Below, in pieces: positions 1 through 8,878 of a DNA stretch of 64,000 nucleotides; positions within the stretch are counted from its first letter, which is position 1, and every line of letters starts with the position of its first letter. The notes below the pieces were generated by a model. That model ran no database searches, had not been told where the DNA came from, and was given only the letters and a program-made list of their open reading frames with translations. Source of the DNA: Cuneatibacter sp. NSJ-177 (lineage in GTDB: Bacteria > Bacillota > Clostridia > Lachnospirales > Lachnospiraceae); contig NZ_JALIFO010000001.1 of the NCBI RefSeq assembly GCF_022867805.1, forward strand, positions 62,001 to 126,000. Reading direction: 5' to 3'. The translations under genes were made by a program, and so were the position numbers.

Positions 1-1
1 T

Positions 2-1111
2 GTCGGAATCTATCTGGGGCCGGTCATGAAAACCGTCATGCGGATTTTCTCTGTTGTTTTGCTGGTGATGGTCGGCGTGGTCTTCATGGTGGGGCCGGCC
101 GGTCTTCTGGCTTTGCTGACGCCCGGATGGATGAGCGTCAAGTTCTGGACGATTGTGGTGCTGATCTATTACTTCCTGGCGACCCTGCTTCCGATTGATA
201 AAATCATCGGGAAACTATATCCGATTTTCGGCGTGTGCCTGATCGTCATGGCTCTGGGCATCGCGGGATCCACGGTCCTGCACAATGGAACGCGTCCCAT
301 GCTGGAGCTGACGCTGCAAAATCTCCATCCGGACGGAAAACCGATTTGGCCGCTGATGTTTATCACGGTAGCCTGCGGCGCGATTTCCGGTTTTCACGCA
401 ACTCAGTCGCCGATGATTGCCCGCTGCATCACGCAGGAAAAACAGGGAAGAAAGATCTTCTACGGCGCAATGGTGGCAGAAGGTGTGATTGCTTTGATCT
501 GGGCCTCGGCGGGAGTTGCTTTTTATTACACAGCCGGAGACGGAATGGCGGCGCTTAACGCGGCCGGCGGCGGAAACTCTACGGTAGTCTATCAGATGTC
601 CATGGATCTTTTGGGGCCCATCGGCGGGGTGTTAGCTATGATCGGCGTGATTGCCTGCCCGATTACCTCCGGGGACACCGCTTTTCGAAGCGCGCGCTTG
701 ACTTTGGCGGACTGGTTTCAGATTGACCAGAAGAGCACGAAGAAACGTCTGTTTCTCTCGATTCCCCTGCTGGGGATCGGTTATTTGATCTCTCTGGTGG
801 ACTATCAGGTGATCTGGAGATATTTTTCCTGGTCCAATCAGACTTTGGCCATGATCGCCTTGTGGGCCGGTGCCGTCTATCTTTGCCGGTTTGTCAATAA
901 AAAGGCCAGTTTCATGGCGGCCTTACCGGCTACCTTTATGTCGGCGGTCAGCATGACTTATATTTTGTACGCGGAAGAAGGACTGAATTTTGGCAGCAAG
1001 GGGATGACAAATACCGCCTACGTGATCGGAATCGTGTTTGCGGTGGCTTGTCTGGCTCTGTTTTTATTCCGCTGCGTCTGCAAGAAAGAAGAGTTGAAGA
1101 CCGAGGGCTAA
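2..1111 (+). CDS. cstA: CstA-family carbon starvation/peptide transporter, 3' part
   Basis: C-terminal 369 codons of a CstA-type inner-membrane carrier; family members import peptides or pyruvate, usually under nutrient limitation. The reading frame is open to the left edge, so the beginning is missing. What remains is a string of hydrophobic helices with blocks I recognise from CstA: SGFHATQSPM, ITSGDTAFRSARL and FSWSNQTLA. Full-length relatives have roughly 480 or more residues, so about a quarter is outside the window. It ends 260 bp before the convergent GntR gene and is followed by a hairpin terminator. Its substrate cannot be told from sequence. Confidence 0.9.
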   Translation, partial: VGIYLGPVMKTVMRIFSVVLLVMVGVVFMVGPAGLLALLTPGWMSVKFWTIVVLIYYFLATLLPIDKIIGKLYPIFGVCLIVMALGIAGSTVLHNGTRPMLELTLQNLHPDGKPIWPLMFITVACGAISGFHATQSPMIARCITQEKQGRKIFYGAMVAEGVIALIWASAGVAFYYTAGDGMAALNAAGGGNSTVVYQMSMDLLGPIGGVLAMIGVIACPITSGDTAFRSARLTLADWFQIDQKSTKKRLFLSIPLLGIGYLISLVDYQVIWRYFSWSNQTLAMIALWAGAVYLCRFVNKKASFMAALPATFMSAVSMTYILYAEEGLNFGSKGMTNTAYVIGIVFAVACLALFLFRCVCKKEELKTEG

Positions 1112-1187
1112 AGCTTAGGAGAACTTCCGGCTTGCTTTCATAATTCACCAATGAATGCAAAAAAATTTAAATCCCAGAGGGTGTCAC

Positions 1188-1236
1188 AAAAAAGGAGGTC
1201 TTCCAGGCATAAATTGCTTGGGAGCTCTCCTTTTTT
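1188..1236. terminator. Intrinsic terminator after cstA
   Basis: AAAAAAGGAG pairs with CTCCTTTTTT across a loop that can pair further. It has an A-run and a U-run, so it could work in both directions between the convergent cstA and GntR genes. Confidence 0.6.
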
Positions 1237-1373
1237 ATCATTCCGCTTGTCATTGAAAATGGATCGTGTCGTCCGATCAGAAAATAGGGCGCAGGCTAAA
1301 CTTCATGTGGAAAATACGCTGTTTGTTGAATCGCCGCAAACGGTGCTTTCTGCGCCGGTTCTTCCATCCGGGA

Positions 1374-2021
1374 TCAGTCGGATAGGATGGAAAGCGCCTT
1401 GGATGCGGAGATATGCTTTCGCTCAAAGCCGGCCGCTTTTACCGGATCCCCTTGCAGCAAGGATTCCAAAATCTGAAGATGCTCGTTGCGGACCCGGTCG
1501 ACTTCATTGTTGAAAAGGGCCATGTACCAAAAGCGCTGAGACTTGTAAATCAGTTCCTGGCAGAAATGCACTAAGTGGGGATTCTCGCAAAGTTGGATCA
1601 AGGAAGTGTGAAACTGCAAGTCCGCCTGCAAAAAGGTGATGTAGGTATCTTTGGTCTGTTCCACCAGCTCCAATTCCTGCCACTCTTTTCGGAGAGCGGT
1701 CAGCATTTCTTTATGTTTTTTGATATCTCCCAGGGAGATATTGCTGATGATGTGGATCTCGATCAGGGAACGGGCGTCGTAAACGTATTCCAGATCCTTG
1801 AGGGAAATCCGGGACACGATCGTCTTTTTTCTGGGGATGACCGTGATATAGTTTTCGTATTGCAGCTCCAGAAGCGCTTCACGAACCGGCGTTTTGCTGA
1901 TATTCAGCTTGGCGGCAATATCATTGATATTGATGGAGGAGCCTGGCGGCATTGCGCAGGTAATAATCTGTTCTTTTAGGTAATTCAGCGCAATGATTTT
2001 ACTGTCTTGACTGCTGGCCAA
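1374..2021 (-). CDS. GntR-family regulator, FadR/FCD subfamily
   Basis: Transcription factor of 215 residues. An N-terminal winged helix-turn-helix (about residues 10-70, with the ISKTPVREALLEL recognition region) is followed by an all-helical FCD effector domain (about 80-210) that in this family binds a carboxylate or sugar-acid ligand, often with a metal. The start is TTG, set by AAAGGAGG seven bases upstream; no in-frame ATG gives a better fit. It is transcribed away from the aldo/keto reductase and TRAP genes, the usual place for the local regulator of a catabolic operon. Recurring GTGATATATCAC-like palindromes in both operon control regions are its likely targets (inference). Confidence 0.9.
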   Translation of the reverse strand: MASSQDSKIIALNYLKEQIITCAMPPGSSININDIAAKLNISKTPVREALLELQYENYITVIPRKKTIVSRISLKDLEYVYDARSLIEIHIISNISLGDIKKHKEMLTALRKEWQELELVEQTKDTYITFLQADLQFHTSLIQLCENPHLVHFCQELIYKSQRFWYMALFNNEVDRVRNEHLQILESLLQGDPVKAAGFERKHISASKALSILSD

Positions 2022-2067
2022 TTAGATTCCTCCTTTCTTACTGTCACGTTTTAGGATTTCTCTGATA

Positions 2068-2096
2068 AGAGTATCTTATTTTTTCTAGGAAGTCAA
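2068..2096 (-). promoter_or_regulatory. Promoter of the GntR regulator
   Basis: Reading leftward, TTGACT and TACTCT lie 17 bp apart, about 40 bp before the TTG start. A candidate operator (2131-2142) lies roughly 70 bp upstream of the predicted transcription start. Confidence 0.6.
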
Positions 2097-2130
2097 GAAA
2101 AAAATGTAAGAAAAACAAACATAGGAAAAT

Positions 2131-2142
2131 GTGAAATATCAC
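2131..2142. promoter_or_regulatory. Candidate operator GTGAAATATCAC
   Basis: Near-perfect palindrome, one of four related 12-bp sites found in the control regions of this locus (others at 2355, 9859 and 9956). It lies between the divergent GntR gene and the aldo/keto reductase-TRAP operon. The surrounding 2022-2579 stretch is very AT-rich and has no gene. Confidence 0.5.
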
Positions 2143-2292
2143 AAGTTGAATAGAATCAATAAAGAAAAATAAAAACAGAAATAGAAAAATAGAAAAGGCC
2201 AAGAAGAAAACCACGAATAACCCTGTAAAAAAGTAATAAAATTAATATTAATAAAAAGATATTAATGTTTTACGGAATAGATAAGAAAATGA

Positions 2293-2321
2293 TTGACAAA
2301 ATATTGGACCAATGATAAAGT
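2293..2321 (+). promoter_or_regulatory. Promoter of the aldo/keto reductase-TRAP operon
   Basis: TTGACA followed after 17 bp by TAAAGT (4 of 6 consensus). The leader to the first gene is about 250 nt and contains the candidate operator at 2355-2366, around +30 from the predicted start. Confidence 0.5.
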
Positions 2322-2354
2322 ACAGATAAACCCAAGGGTAAAATTTACAAAACT

Positions 2355-2366
2355 ATGATATATCAC
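2355..2366. promoter_or_regulatory. Candidate operator ATGATATATCAC
   Basis: Second copy of the 12-bp palindrome, just downstream of the predicted TTGACA promoter, a position suited to repression by roadblock. Confidence 0.5.
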
Positions 2367-2579
2367 AAAAACTAAAAAAAGGGAACAAAACTTAAAACAT
2401 GTTTTAAGAAAATGAAGGCTATGCAAAAAAGAATAGCGGAACAGAAATGAAAGCGGTATGGAAGAAATGTGGTTTTCCAAGATAGCGGCGGCATCGGCCG
2501 CCGGATGGCAGACTGATTTCCGGGAGACAAAGAAACTGCCAAACAGGCAGATGCGATGGCAAGGAAGGGAGGAAGTGGA

Positions 2580-3563
2580 ATGGAGTATATTCAGGTAAAA
2601 GGGATTGAACGGCCGTTTTCCAAGTTGGTAATGGGGACTGCATGGTTTCACCCGGACCAGGAAGATGTGATCGATGAGATGATGGGCGCTTACATCGAAG
2701 CTGGCGGAAATGTGATTGACTGCGGGCGGTACTATGGCGTCGGCGCCTGTGCGGAAAAGCTGCTGAAGCGTTGGCTGGACCGCTCCGGATGCCGGGATCA
2801 AGTGATCATCATCGATAAAGCGGGGCATCCCATTATTACGCCGGATGAGGAACATCATCCTCAGTATTGGAGAGTGAAACCGGACTTGATTACCGAAGAC
2901 TTGTACTATGGATTGTTTCATACCGGATGCGACTATTTCGATTTGTACGAAATGCACCGGGATGATCCCAGTGTGCCGGTGGGTGAATTAATGGACCGGT
3001 TGGAGGAACATCGGAAAGAAGGCCTGATCAAAGCCTACGGGGTATCGAATTGGGAGCTTCCCAGGGTGGAAGAGGCGATGGCTTACTGCGAGAAAAAAGG
3101 ATATCAGGGGCTTGTCGCCAACAACCCTTCCTTCTCTCTGGCAAAGGTAACGGCGCCCCGACGTCCAGGCACGGTCCATATGGATGAAGACCAAGTAAAG
3201 TGGCACGAGAAGCATCCGGAGGTTGCCCTGATTTCCTGGGCTTCCCAGGCGGCCGGTTTCTTTGTGGAAGGCCTGTACCGGAGGGACGGAAGCGCGCCTC
3301 AGTGGATTCAGGACGTATATTTTACGGATGAAAACTTTGAGCGGATGGAGCGGGCCAAGAAATTGGCGAGAAAGAAAGGCGTAGAGTCGGTCAATATTGC
3401 GCTGGCCTATGTACTCTGCCGGGATTTCCCGGTGGCGGCTGTGATCGGCAGCAGAAATACAAAAGAATTGAATTCCTGCGTCGGTGCAATGGATATCAAA
3501 CTGACTCAGGCAGAGCTGGATTATCTGTGCTGCCGGAGAGAAGATGACGGAGAATCCAGGTAA
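2580..3563 (+). CDS. Aldo/keto reductase
   Basis: Cytosolic (alpha/beta)8-barrel NAD(P)H-dependent oxidoreductase of 327 residues. The AKR tetrad is visible as the Asp of NVIDCGRYYG, its Tyr, the Lys of IIIDKAG and the His of YEMHRDD; the cofactor end carries ISWASQA and VIGSRN. The start is the ATG seven bases after GGGAGG; an in-frame ATG eight codons upstream overlaps that ribosome site and is less likely. It is the first gene of the TRAP-transporter operon, so it probably acts on the imported compound or a carbonyl made from it. Substrate unknown. Confidence 0.88.
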   Translation: MEYIQVKGIERPFSKLVMGTAWFHPDQEDVIDEMMGAYIEAGGNVIDCGRYYGVGACAEKLLKRWLDRSGCRDQVIIIDKAGHPIITPDEEHHPQYWRVKPDLITEDLYYGLFHTGCDYFDLYEMHRDDPSVPVGELMDRLEEHRKEGLIKAYGVSNWELPRVEEAMAYCEKKGYQGLVANNPSFSLAKVTAPRRPGTVHMDEDQVKWHEKHPEVALISWASQAAGFFVEGLYRRDGSAPQWIQDVYFTDENFERMERAKKLARKKGVESVNIALAYVLCRDFPVAAVIGSRNTKELNSCVGAMDIKLTQAELDYLCCRREDDGESR

Positions 3564-3673
3564 GGCCTAACAGGGAAGTACGCCGGGCGGTTCGGTGAGC
3601 AAGATCCATGAGCGGCACATATTTTTCAAAAAACGCCCGGCTCATAGCGATAAAAAACAGGAGGAGAATGAGT

Positions 3674-4858
3674 ATGTTGAACAAAAAAAGACTGGCAGCC
3701 ATGACAATGTCGGCGGTTATGGCGGTTTCCTTGCTTGCAGGGTGCGGAAGCGGAGACACAGGAACGACGGCAGGAGGAACCACAGCAGCGCCTGCGGCGA
3801 CAACGGCTGCGCCGGCGGAAACAGAAAAAACGGAATCGGGCAGCACGGCGGCTTCCGCTGATACGACCACGGCGGGAAGCGCCGCGTCCTATGATCTGGA
3901 CCAGGTGAATACGAAAAATTATGTCCTGGCTCACAGCGGATCTCCGGGTTCTACCAACGATTATTATGGAGAACAATTTGCCAATCTGGTGAAAGAAAAA
4001 AGCGGCGGAAAGATGACCATTGATATCTACAACGCTTCCCAGCTCGGCTCCGACACGTCGGCGGCTGCGGATGTGCAGGCCGGCGCGATCGACTTTCAGA
4101 TTACCTCCCCAGCTGCCATTCCAAACGTGGTTCCGGAGTCGGCCGTATTTGATATGCCGTTCCTGTTCAACACAGTGGAAGATGCACGTAAAGTGCTGCT
4201 GAACCAAGAGTTCTTTGATGATATGTCGGATGCCTTTGCCAAACAGAAGCTGAAACTTTTCCCGTTTACGGATCAGGGCTTCCGCTCCATTACCACCAAC
4301 ACGGAGATCACCGGAATCGAGAGCTTTAACGGGATGACGCTCCGGACCATGAATAACCCGCATCACATTGCCTGGTTTACTGCTTTGGGAGTGGCGGCCA
4401 CCCCGCTGAACACCTCGGAGATTTATCTTGCTCTTCAGCAGGGGATGCTGAGCGGACAGGAAAACCCCTGGAGCCAGGCATACGACAAGGGGCTGTACGA
4501 TGTTCAGAAATACATCACCAACAGCAACCATGTTCTTTATGTGGGATGTATGTACACCGGCACTGATATGTGGGCGAACCTGACGGAAACCGAACAGCAG
4601 ATTTTCTGGGATGCGGCTACGGAGTGTGTTGAGATTGTACAAAAGCACACGGATTCCTATGAGAACGAGATGCTGGATAAGTTAATCAAAGAATGCGGCA
4701 TGACTTTTGTGGACTTTGATCAGATTCCCGGACTGCGGGATGCTTTGAAAGAGAAAACCTTTGATGTGGCTTATAAGAGTATCAGCGAAGCAATCGGAAA
4801 AGATCTGTTGGATCAGTTCCTGACTGCCGCCGGTTACGGAGATCAGATTCCGCAGTAA
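3674..4858 (+). CDS. dctP: TRAP transporter solute-binding lipoprotein DctP
   Basis: Extracytoplasmic receptor of a tripartite ATP-independent periplasmic-type transporter; 394 residues. The N-terminus MLNKKRLAAM with lipobox LLAGC marks a lipid-anchored protein, then comes a low-complexity Thr/Ala linker and the DctP fold (FANLVKEKSGGKMTIDIYNASQLG, DMPFLF, LRTMNNPHH, QQGMLSGQENP). The Arg of the LRTMNNP block is the family carboxylate-binding residue, pointing to an acidic substrate. The chosen ATG is nine bases after AGGAGG; an ATG two codons earlier is too close. dctQ and dctM follow. Confidence 0.93.
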   Translation: MLNKKRLAAMTMSAVMAVSLLAGCGSGDTGTTAGGTTAAPAATTAAPAETEKTESGSTAASADTTTAGSAASYDLDQVNTKNYVLAHSGSPGSTNDYYGEQFANLVKEKSGGKMTIDIYNASQLGSDTSAAADVQAGAIDFQITSPAAIPNVVPESAVFDMPFLFNTVEDARKVLLNQEFFDDMSDAFAKQKLKLFPFTDQGFRSITTNTEITGIESFNGMTLRTMNNPHHIAWFTALGVAATPLNTSEIYLALQQGMLSGQENPWSQAYDKGLYDVQKYITNSNHVLYVGCMYTGTDMWANLTETEQQIFWDAATECVEIVQKHTDSYENEMLDKLIKECGMTFVDFDQIPGLRDALKEKTFDVAYKSISEAIGKDLLDQFLTAAGYGDQIPQ

Positions 4859-4889
4859 ACAGCGATGCTGTGATTGATCGTAATGAGAG

Positions 4890-4924
4890 CCGGGCCTTTG
4901 TTCCCTTTTGGAGCAAGGGCCCGG
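4890..4924 (+). other. Intercistronic hairpin between dctP and dctQ
   Basis: CCGGGCCTTTG pairs with CAAGGGCCCGG over 11 bp (one G-U) and has no U-tail. It sits between the abundant binding protein and the membrane subunits, where such hairpins commonly protect the upstream mRNA or reduce downstream expression (inference). Confidence 0.5.
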
Positions 4925-4942
4925 AGAAGGTGAGGAGGTTAC

Positions 4943-5446
4943 ATGAAAGTAATTCGATGGTTGGACAAATATATGGAGGCAGTATTTATTGCAGCCGGCC
5001 TGGTGGTGATGGTGGCGGTGATGACGGCTCAGATTTTTTATAGAAAGTTCTTTGGCGCTTCCATTATCTGGTCGGAGGAATTGTGCCGCCACATTTTTAT
5101 CTGTTCCGCCTGCTGGGGGCTGGCCTATTCCATCCGCCACCGGATGGCGATCAAGTTCGATATGATCGTAAATTTTTTTTCAGAGCGAGGACGGCATATC
5201 TTTGAAATCATTTCCAATGCAATCGTATTTGTGTTCTTTGTCTACATGTTCCGGGCATCCTGGAACGTGGTGGTGTCCATGAGAACGACCAAGGCCACGT
5301 CGCTGCCTTATAATCTGGACGTCCTGTATTTTGTATCCTTGATCGGCTTTGTCCTTTCCGCCCTCCGGGCCCTCCAGATGATTGTGGTGGACATCAGGGA
5401 AATGCGGTTGGAACAGGGTCAAAATAAAAAAGAAGGGGCGGTGTAA
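4943..5446 (+). CDS. dctQ: TRAP transporter small membrane subunit DctQ
   Basis: Integral membrane protein of 167 residues with four hydrophobic helices, the normal size and topology of DctQ. The first transmembrane pair carries FYRKFFGASIIWSEELCRHIFI, and the WSEEL block is characteristic of the family. It forms the membrane complex with DctM and uses the sodium gradient. GAGGAGG precedes the ATG. dctM starts two bases after its stop, so the two are translated together. Confidence 0.9.
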   Translation: MKVIRWLDKYMEAVFIAAGLVVMVAVMTAQIFYRKFFGASIIWSEELCRHIFICSACWGLAYSIRHRMAIKFDMIVNFFSERGRHIFEIISNAIVFVFFVYMFRASWNVVVSMRTTKATSLPYNLDVLYFVSLIGFVLSALRALQMIVVDIREMRLEQGQNKKEGAV

Positions 5447-5448
5447 AA

Positions 5449-6735
5449 ATGGCGGCAGCAATGTTCATTTGTCTGGTAGTGCTACTGATCCTGACGGTTC
5501 CGGTCGGCGTAATCCTTTTGATTATTTCGGCGGTGCCAAGCTTGATGGGAACCTTTGCAGTCAATCCGGAGTATATCTTCCGGAATGTTATTGAAGCGTT
5601 CAACAATACAACGCTTCTGGCAATCCCGCTGTTTATTCTGTCCGGCGTCATCATGGCCCGCGGTCAGATCTCGAAAAAGCTGTACGATGTGTTCGCCTAT
5701 TTTATCGGCAACCTGCCGGGCGGCCTTCCCAGCGCAGTTGTGGTCACCTGCCTGTTCTACGGGGCGATCTCCGGCTCCGGCCCGGCGACCACGGCGGCGG
5801 TCGGCTCCATGACAATCCCGCTTTTGGTCAGTTTAGGATATGATCTTACGTTCTGCGCAGCTCTGGTTGCGGTGGCAGGCGGCCTGGGCGTTATCATCCC
5901 GCCGAGCATTCCGTTTGTCATGTACTGCAACAGCAGCGGCGCGCCGGTAGGCGATATGTTCTTAGCCGGAATTGTGCCGGGCTGCCTGATTGGAGGACTG
6001 CTGATTGCCTATGCGGTGCTGTACTGCAAACGGAAAGGGGAAGACAAAGAGAAAATCCGCGCCAAGGTCTCGGAACTTCGGCGGCTTGGATTTTGGAAGG
6101 TCTTCCGGAACAGTTTTTGGGCGCTTCTCAGCCCGGTTATCGTGCTGGGTGGAATTTACTCCGGTTTTGTCACTCCGACCGAGGCTGCTTGCTTGTCCGT
6201 GGTGTACTCTTTGATCATCAGTCTGTTTGTCTACCGCTCCCTGCCCTGGAAAGATATCATTCCTTCCCTGGTGGAAAGCGTCGGCACAGTGGCCTCCTGC
6301 CTGATCATCACCGGTTCGGCAGCGATTTTCGCCAAAGTGATAACGCTGCTGCGGATTCCTCAGTCGGTGGCGGAGATGCTGGGAGGGATCGCCTCCAACA
6401 AGGTCCTCTTATTGCTGCTGATCAATGCGGTCCTGCTGGTGGTTGGCATGCTCTTAGATACCGGCGCGGCGGTCCTGATTATGACTCCGATTCTCCTGCC
6501 GCTTGTGACTGCCGTGGGAATCACTCCGATCCATTTTGGCGTGATCATGATTGTAAACCTGGCAATCGGATTTGTGACTCCCCCGGTCGGCATGAACCTT
6601 TATGTAGCGTCTTCCCTGACAGGAATCAAGCCAATGGCCATCGCCAAAAAAGCGGTGCCGCAGCTTTTGATGTTCTTTGTAGCGTTGATGCTGATCACAT
6701 TTGTACAGGGAATCAGCCTGTTTTTGATATCATAA
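5449..6735 (+). CDS. dctM: TRAP transporter large membrane subunit DctM
   Basis: The transport-catalysing subunit, 428 residues and full length for the family, with about 12 hydrophobic helices. Recognisable DctM blocks are FNNTTLLAIPLFILSGVIM, the GAISGSGPATTAAVGSM turn, GGLGVIIPPSIPFVMY, FVTPTEAA and the C-terminal GFVTPPVGMNLYVAS. It exchanges solute for sodium ions. It is followed after 19 bases by the first Gfo/Idh/MocA dehydrogenase, so uptake and metabolism genes share a transcript. Confidence 0.94.
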   Translation: MAAAMFICLVVLLILTVPVGVILLIISAVPSLMGTFAVNPEYIFRNVIEAFNNTTLLAIPLFILSGVIMARGQISKKLYDVFAYFIGNLPGGLPSAVVVTCLFYGAISGSGPATTAAVGSMTIPLLVSLGYDLTFCAALVAVAGGLGVIIPPSIPFVMYCNSSGAPVGDMFLAGIVPGCLIGGLLIAYAVLYCKRKGEDKEKIRAKVSELRRLGFWKVFRNSFWALLSPVIVLGGIYSGFVTPTEAACLSVVYSLIISLFVYRSLPWKDIIPSLVESVGTVASCLIITGSAAIFAKVITLLRIPQSVAEMLGGIASNKVLLLLLINAVLLVVGMLLDTGAAVLIMTPILLPLVTAVGITPIHFGVIMIVNLAIGFVTPPVGMNLYVASSLTGIKPMAIAKKAVPQLLMFFVALMLITFVQGISLFLIS

Positions 6736-6754
6736 GGAAGAAAGTGAGGCAGAC

Positions 6755-7936
6755 ATGGAACGGTTGACGAAACCGATTGTGATCGGAACCGTGGGAAGCG
6801 GCTATGGAGCCTTCCTGCACGTAAACGGTTATCTGAATGCGGGAGGGATCCCGATTCGCCTGAAAACCCTCTGCGCCAGAAACCGGGAAAAAGCGGAACG
6901 GTTTCAGAGACGTTACGGGTATGAACAGGTTTGTACGGATTTTGAGGAACTGCTTTTGGATCCGGAGATTGATGTGATTGATTTGAGCGTTCCTCCGGCA
7001 TTACATATTCCTTTTTCCATCCGCGCTTTGAAAGCCGGAAAGCACATCATCTGTGAAAAACCGGTGACCGGCTATTTCGGTGATCCGGAGGCGAAAGACA
7101 TCGGGAAGACCATGAAAAAGTCGGAAATGTGGAGAGAGGTTCAAAAAAGCCTGGAGGAGCTGAAACAGGCTGTGGACGCCAGCGAGTGCAAATTTATGTA
7201 TGCGGAGAATTTCATTTACGCAACGCCGGTCCAAAAGGCGGCGGAGATTCTTCGGGCTAAGAAAAGCAAAATTGTGCTGATGACCGGTGAAGAAACCATC
7301 GTGGGTTCCAGCTCCCCACTGGCCGGAAAATGGCGCCATTTCGGGGGCGGAAGCTTGATGCGGAACGGAATTCATCCGCTGACCGGCATGCTCTATCTGA
7401 AACAGGTGGAGGCCAAGGCCAGAGGAGAAGCGATCACGGTGAAAAGCGTTACGGCGGACTGCGGAAGACAGACGGCCTGTCTGTCGGAGGATGAGCTTTC
7501 CTACATCAATGCCCGCCCGGAAGATGTGGAAGACGTGGCCATGGTGACGGTTACTTTTTCCGACGGAACCAAGTGCATGACCATCTGCTCCGACGCGGTG
7601 CTGGGCGGTTCCAGAAATTATATCAATGTTTACAGTAATGATACGACCATGATGTGCAATCTGACTCCTACGGACCTGCTCAATACCTATGCGATGGATG
7701 AAAAAGGCTTGGAAGAAGTGGGCTGGGGAGAACTGGTCACCTCTAAAACCGGATGGAATAAGGTTTTTGTGTCGGATGAAGTGGTTCGTGGCTATACCGG
7801 TGAGATGAAGTCTTTCCTGGAATCGGTAGCCTACGGCCGGGAGCCGGAAACGGGATTTGAACTGGCCTATGAGGCGATCCGGGTTGTCTATGCCGCTTAC
7901 CAGTCCGCGGAAGAAGGCCGCAGGATTGATTTTTAA
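6755..7936 (+). CDS. Gfo/Idh/MocA-family oxidoreductase (first copy)
   Basis: NAD(P)-dependent dehydrogenase of 393 residues: N-terminal Rossmann fold (IGTVGSGYGAFLH as the dinucleotide loop), the EKP motif in HIICEKPVTGYFG, then the C-terminal alpha/beta domain with GGGSLMRNGIHPLTG, whose His is in the usual catalytic position. Compared with simple members there is an insert after EKPVTG containing DIGKTMKKSEMW. The second copy at 12173 shares this insert and most motifs, so the pair arose by duplication. Family chemistry is oxidation of a ring hydroxyl of a sugar, inositol or sugar acid; the exact substrate is unknown. Confidence 0.9.
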   Translation: MERLTKPIVIGTVGSGYGAFLHVNGYLNAGGIPIRLKTLCARNREKAERFQRRYGYEQVCTDFEELLLDPEIDVIDLSVPPALHIPFSIRALKAGKHIICEKPVTGYFGDPEAKDIGKTMKKSEMWREVQKSLEELKQAVDASECKFMYAENFIYATPVQKAAEILRAKKSKIVLMTGEETIVGSSSPLAGKWRHFGGGSLMRNGIHPLTGMLYLKQVEAKARGEAITVKSVTADCGRQTACLSEDELSYINARPEDVEDVAMVTVTFSDGTKCMTICSDAVLGGSRNYINVYSNDTTMMCNLTPTDLLNTYAMDEKGLEEVGWGELVTSKTGWNKVFVSDEVVRGYTGEMKSFLESVAYGREPETGFELAYEAIRVVYAAYQSAEEGRRIDF

Positions 7937-7975
7937 CGCCGGACGGCAGACAGAAACGAGAGGAGCGGGATAGAT

Positions 7976-8878
7976 TTGGAGATTCAAATAACCACAAAAT
8001 TGATTGCCTTGCTGGGAAAGCCCTTGGACCATTCCTTTGCCGCCCGAATTCAGAACGAGGCCTTTGCCGCAGAAGGGCTGGACTACTATTATTATCCGTC
8101 GGAAGTGGGAAAAGAGGATTTGAAGATTGTCCTGGAAGCGGCGCGGGCTCAGAATTACGCCGGGCTGGTGATCACAAAGCCGAACAAAGTATTTGTCTGC
8201 GGTCTGCTGGATGATCTGGATCCCCTGGCCGCAGCAATGCAGTCGGTCAATACAGTGGTAAAAACAAAAGACGGACGCCTCGTCGGATACAACACCGATG
8301 GGCTGGCTTGCGTAAAATCGTTGGAGGATGCCGGGGTCCGTGTAAAAGAAGAGCGTTTTTTCTGCATCGGAGCAGGCGGAGTCGGCCGTTCCATTGCCTA
8401 TACGCTGGCCCACTGCGGAGCGAAGAAGATATGGCTGACGGATGTGATTTCAGAGTCTGCGGATGCCCTCGGCCGGGACATCAACCGGGACTTTCCCGGC
8501 GTCGCGGAGGTTGTGTCCATGGAGAAGGCAGATCTTGTCCGAAATGTCTCCGGACAGGCGGAAGTGATCATGAACCTGACCGGCCTTGGGATGGGAAAAT
8601 CGGCCGGGCAAATGCCATTTACACCGGAGATCTTTCATCCGGGCCAGCTGGCCTTCGATGCGATATATAATCCGCCGGAAACCCGTTTCCTAAAGGAAGC
8701 AAAAGCGCGCGGCTGCCGGACTCTCAATGGGATGAACATGAATGTGTACCAGGGAGCCATCGGATTCCAGCTCCATACGGGAAGAAAAGCGCCGATCGGG
8801 CAGATGAGGCGCACGGTGGAAACGATTTTGGCAGAGCGGGCGGCAGCAGAACAGAGAAGAGAGGAGACGGAAGGGTGA
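7976..8878 (+). CDS. Shikimate/quinate dehydrogenase-like protein (AroE family)
   Basis: NAD(P)-dependent dehydrogenase of 300 residues. The substrate lobe has LLGKPLDHSFAARIQNEAF where AroE has GxPxxHSxSPxxHN, and VITKPNK with the catalytic Lys. The cofactor lobe shows VNTVV, GYNTDG and CIGAGGVGRSI. The second Ser of the shikimate-binding SxS pair is replaced (HSFAAR), so the substrate may not be shikimate itself. It starts at TTG after GAGGAG. Location inside a catabolic operon, not with aromatic biosynthesis genes, suggests degradation of a cyclic hydroxy acid such as quinate or a relative (inference). Confidence 0.85.
   Translation: MEIQITTKLIALLGKPLDHSFAARIQNEAFAAEGLDYYYYPSEVGKEDLKIVLEAARAQNYAGLVITKPNKVFVCGLLDDLDPLAAAMQSVNTVVKTKDGRLVGYNTDGLACVKSLEDAGVRVKEERFFCIGAGGVGRSIAYTLAHCGAKKIWLTDVISESADALGRDINRDFPGVAEVVSMEKADLVRNVSGQAEVIMNLTGLGMGKSAGQMPFTPEIFHPGQLAFDAIYNPPETRFLKEAKARGCRTLNGMNMNVYQGAIGFQLHTGRKAPIGQMRRTVETILAERAAAEQRREETEG

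Noticed and set aside
3626-4648. A 340-codon frame antisense to dctP
   Set aside because: Arg-rich, no motif, shadow of the transporter gene.
7001-8413. A 470-codon minus-strand frame across the Gfo/Idh and AroE-like genes
   Set aside because: It spans two genes with convincing families on the plus strand and has no recognisable domain or start site.
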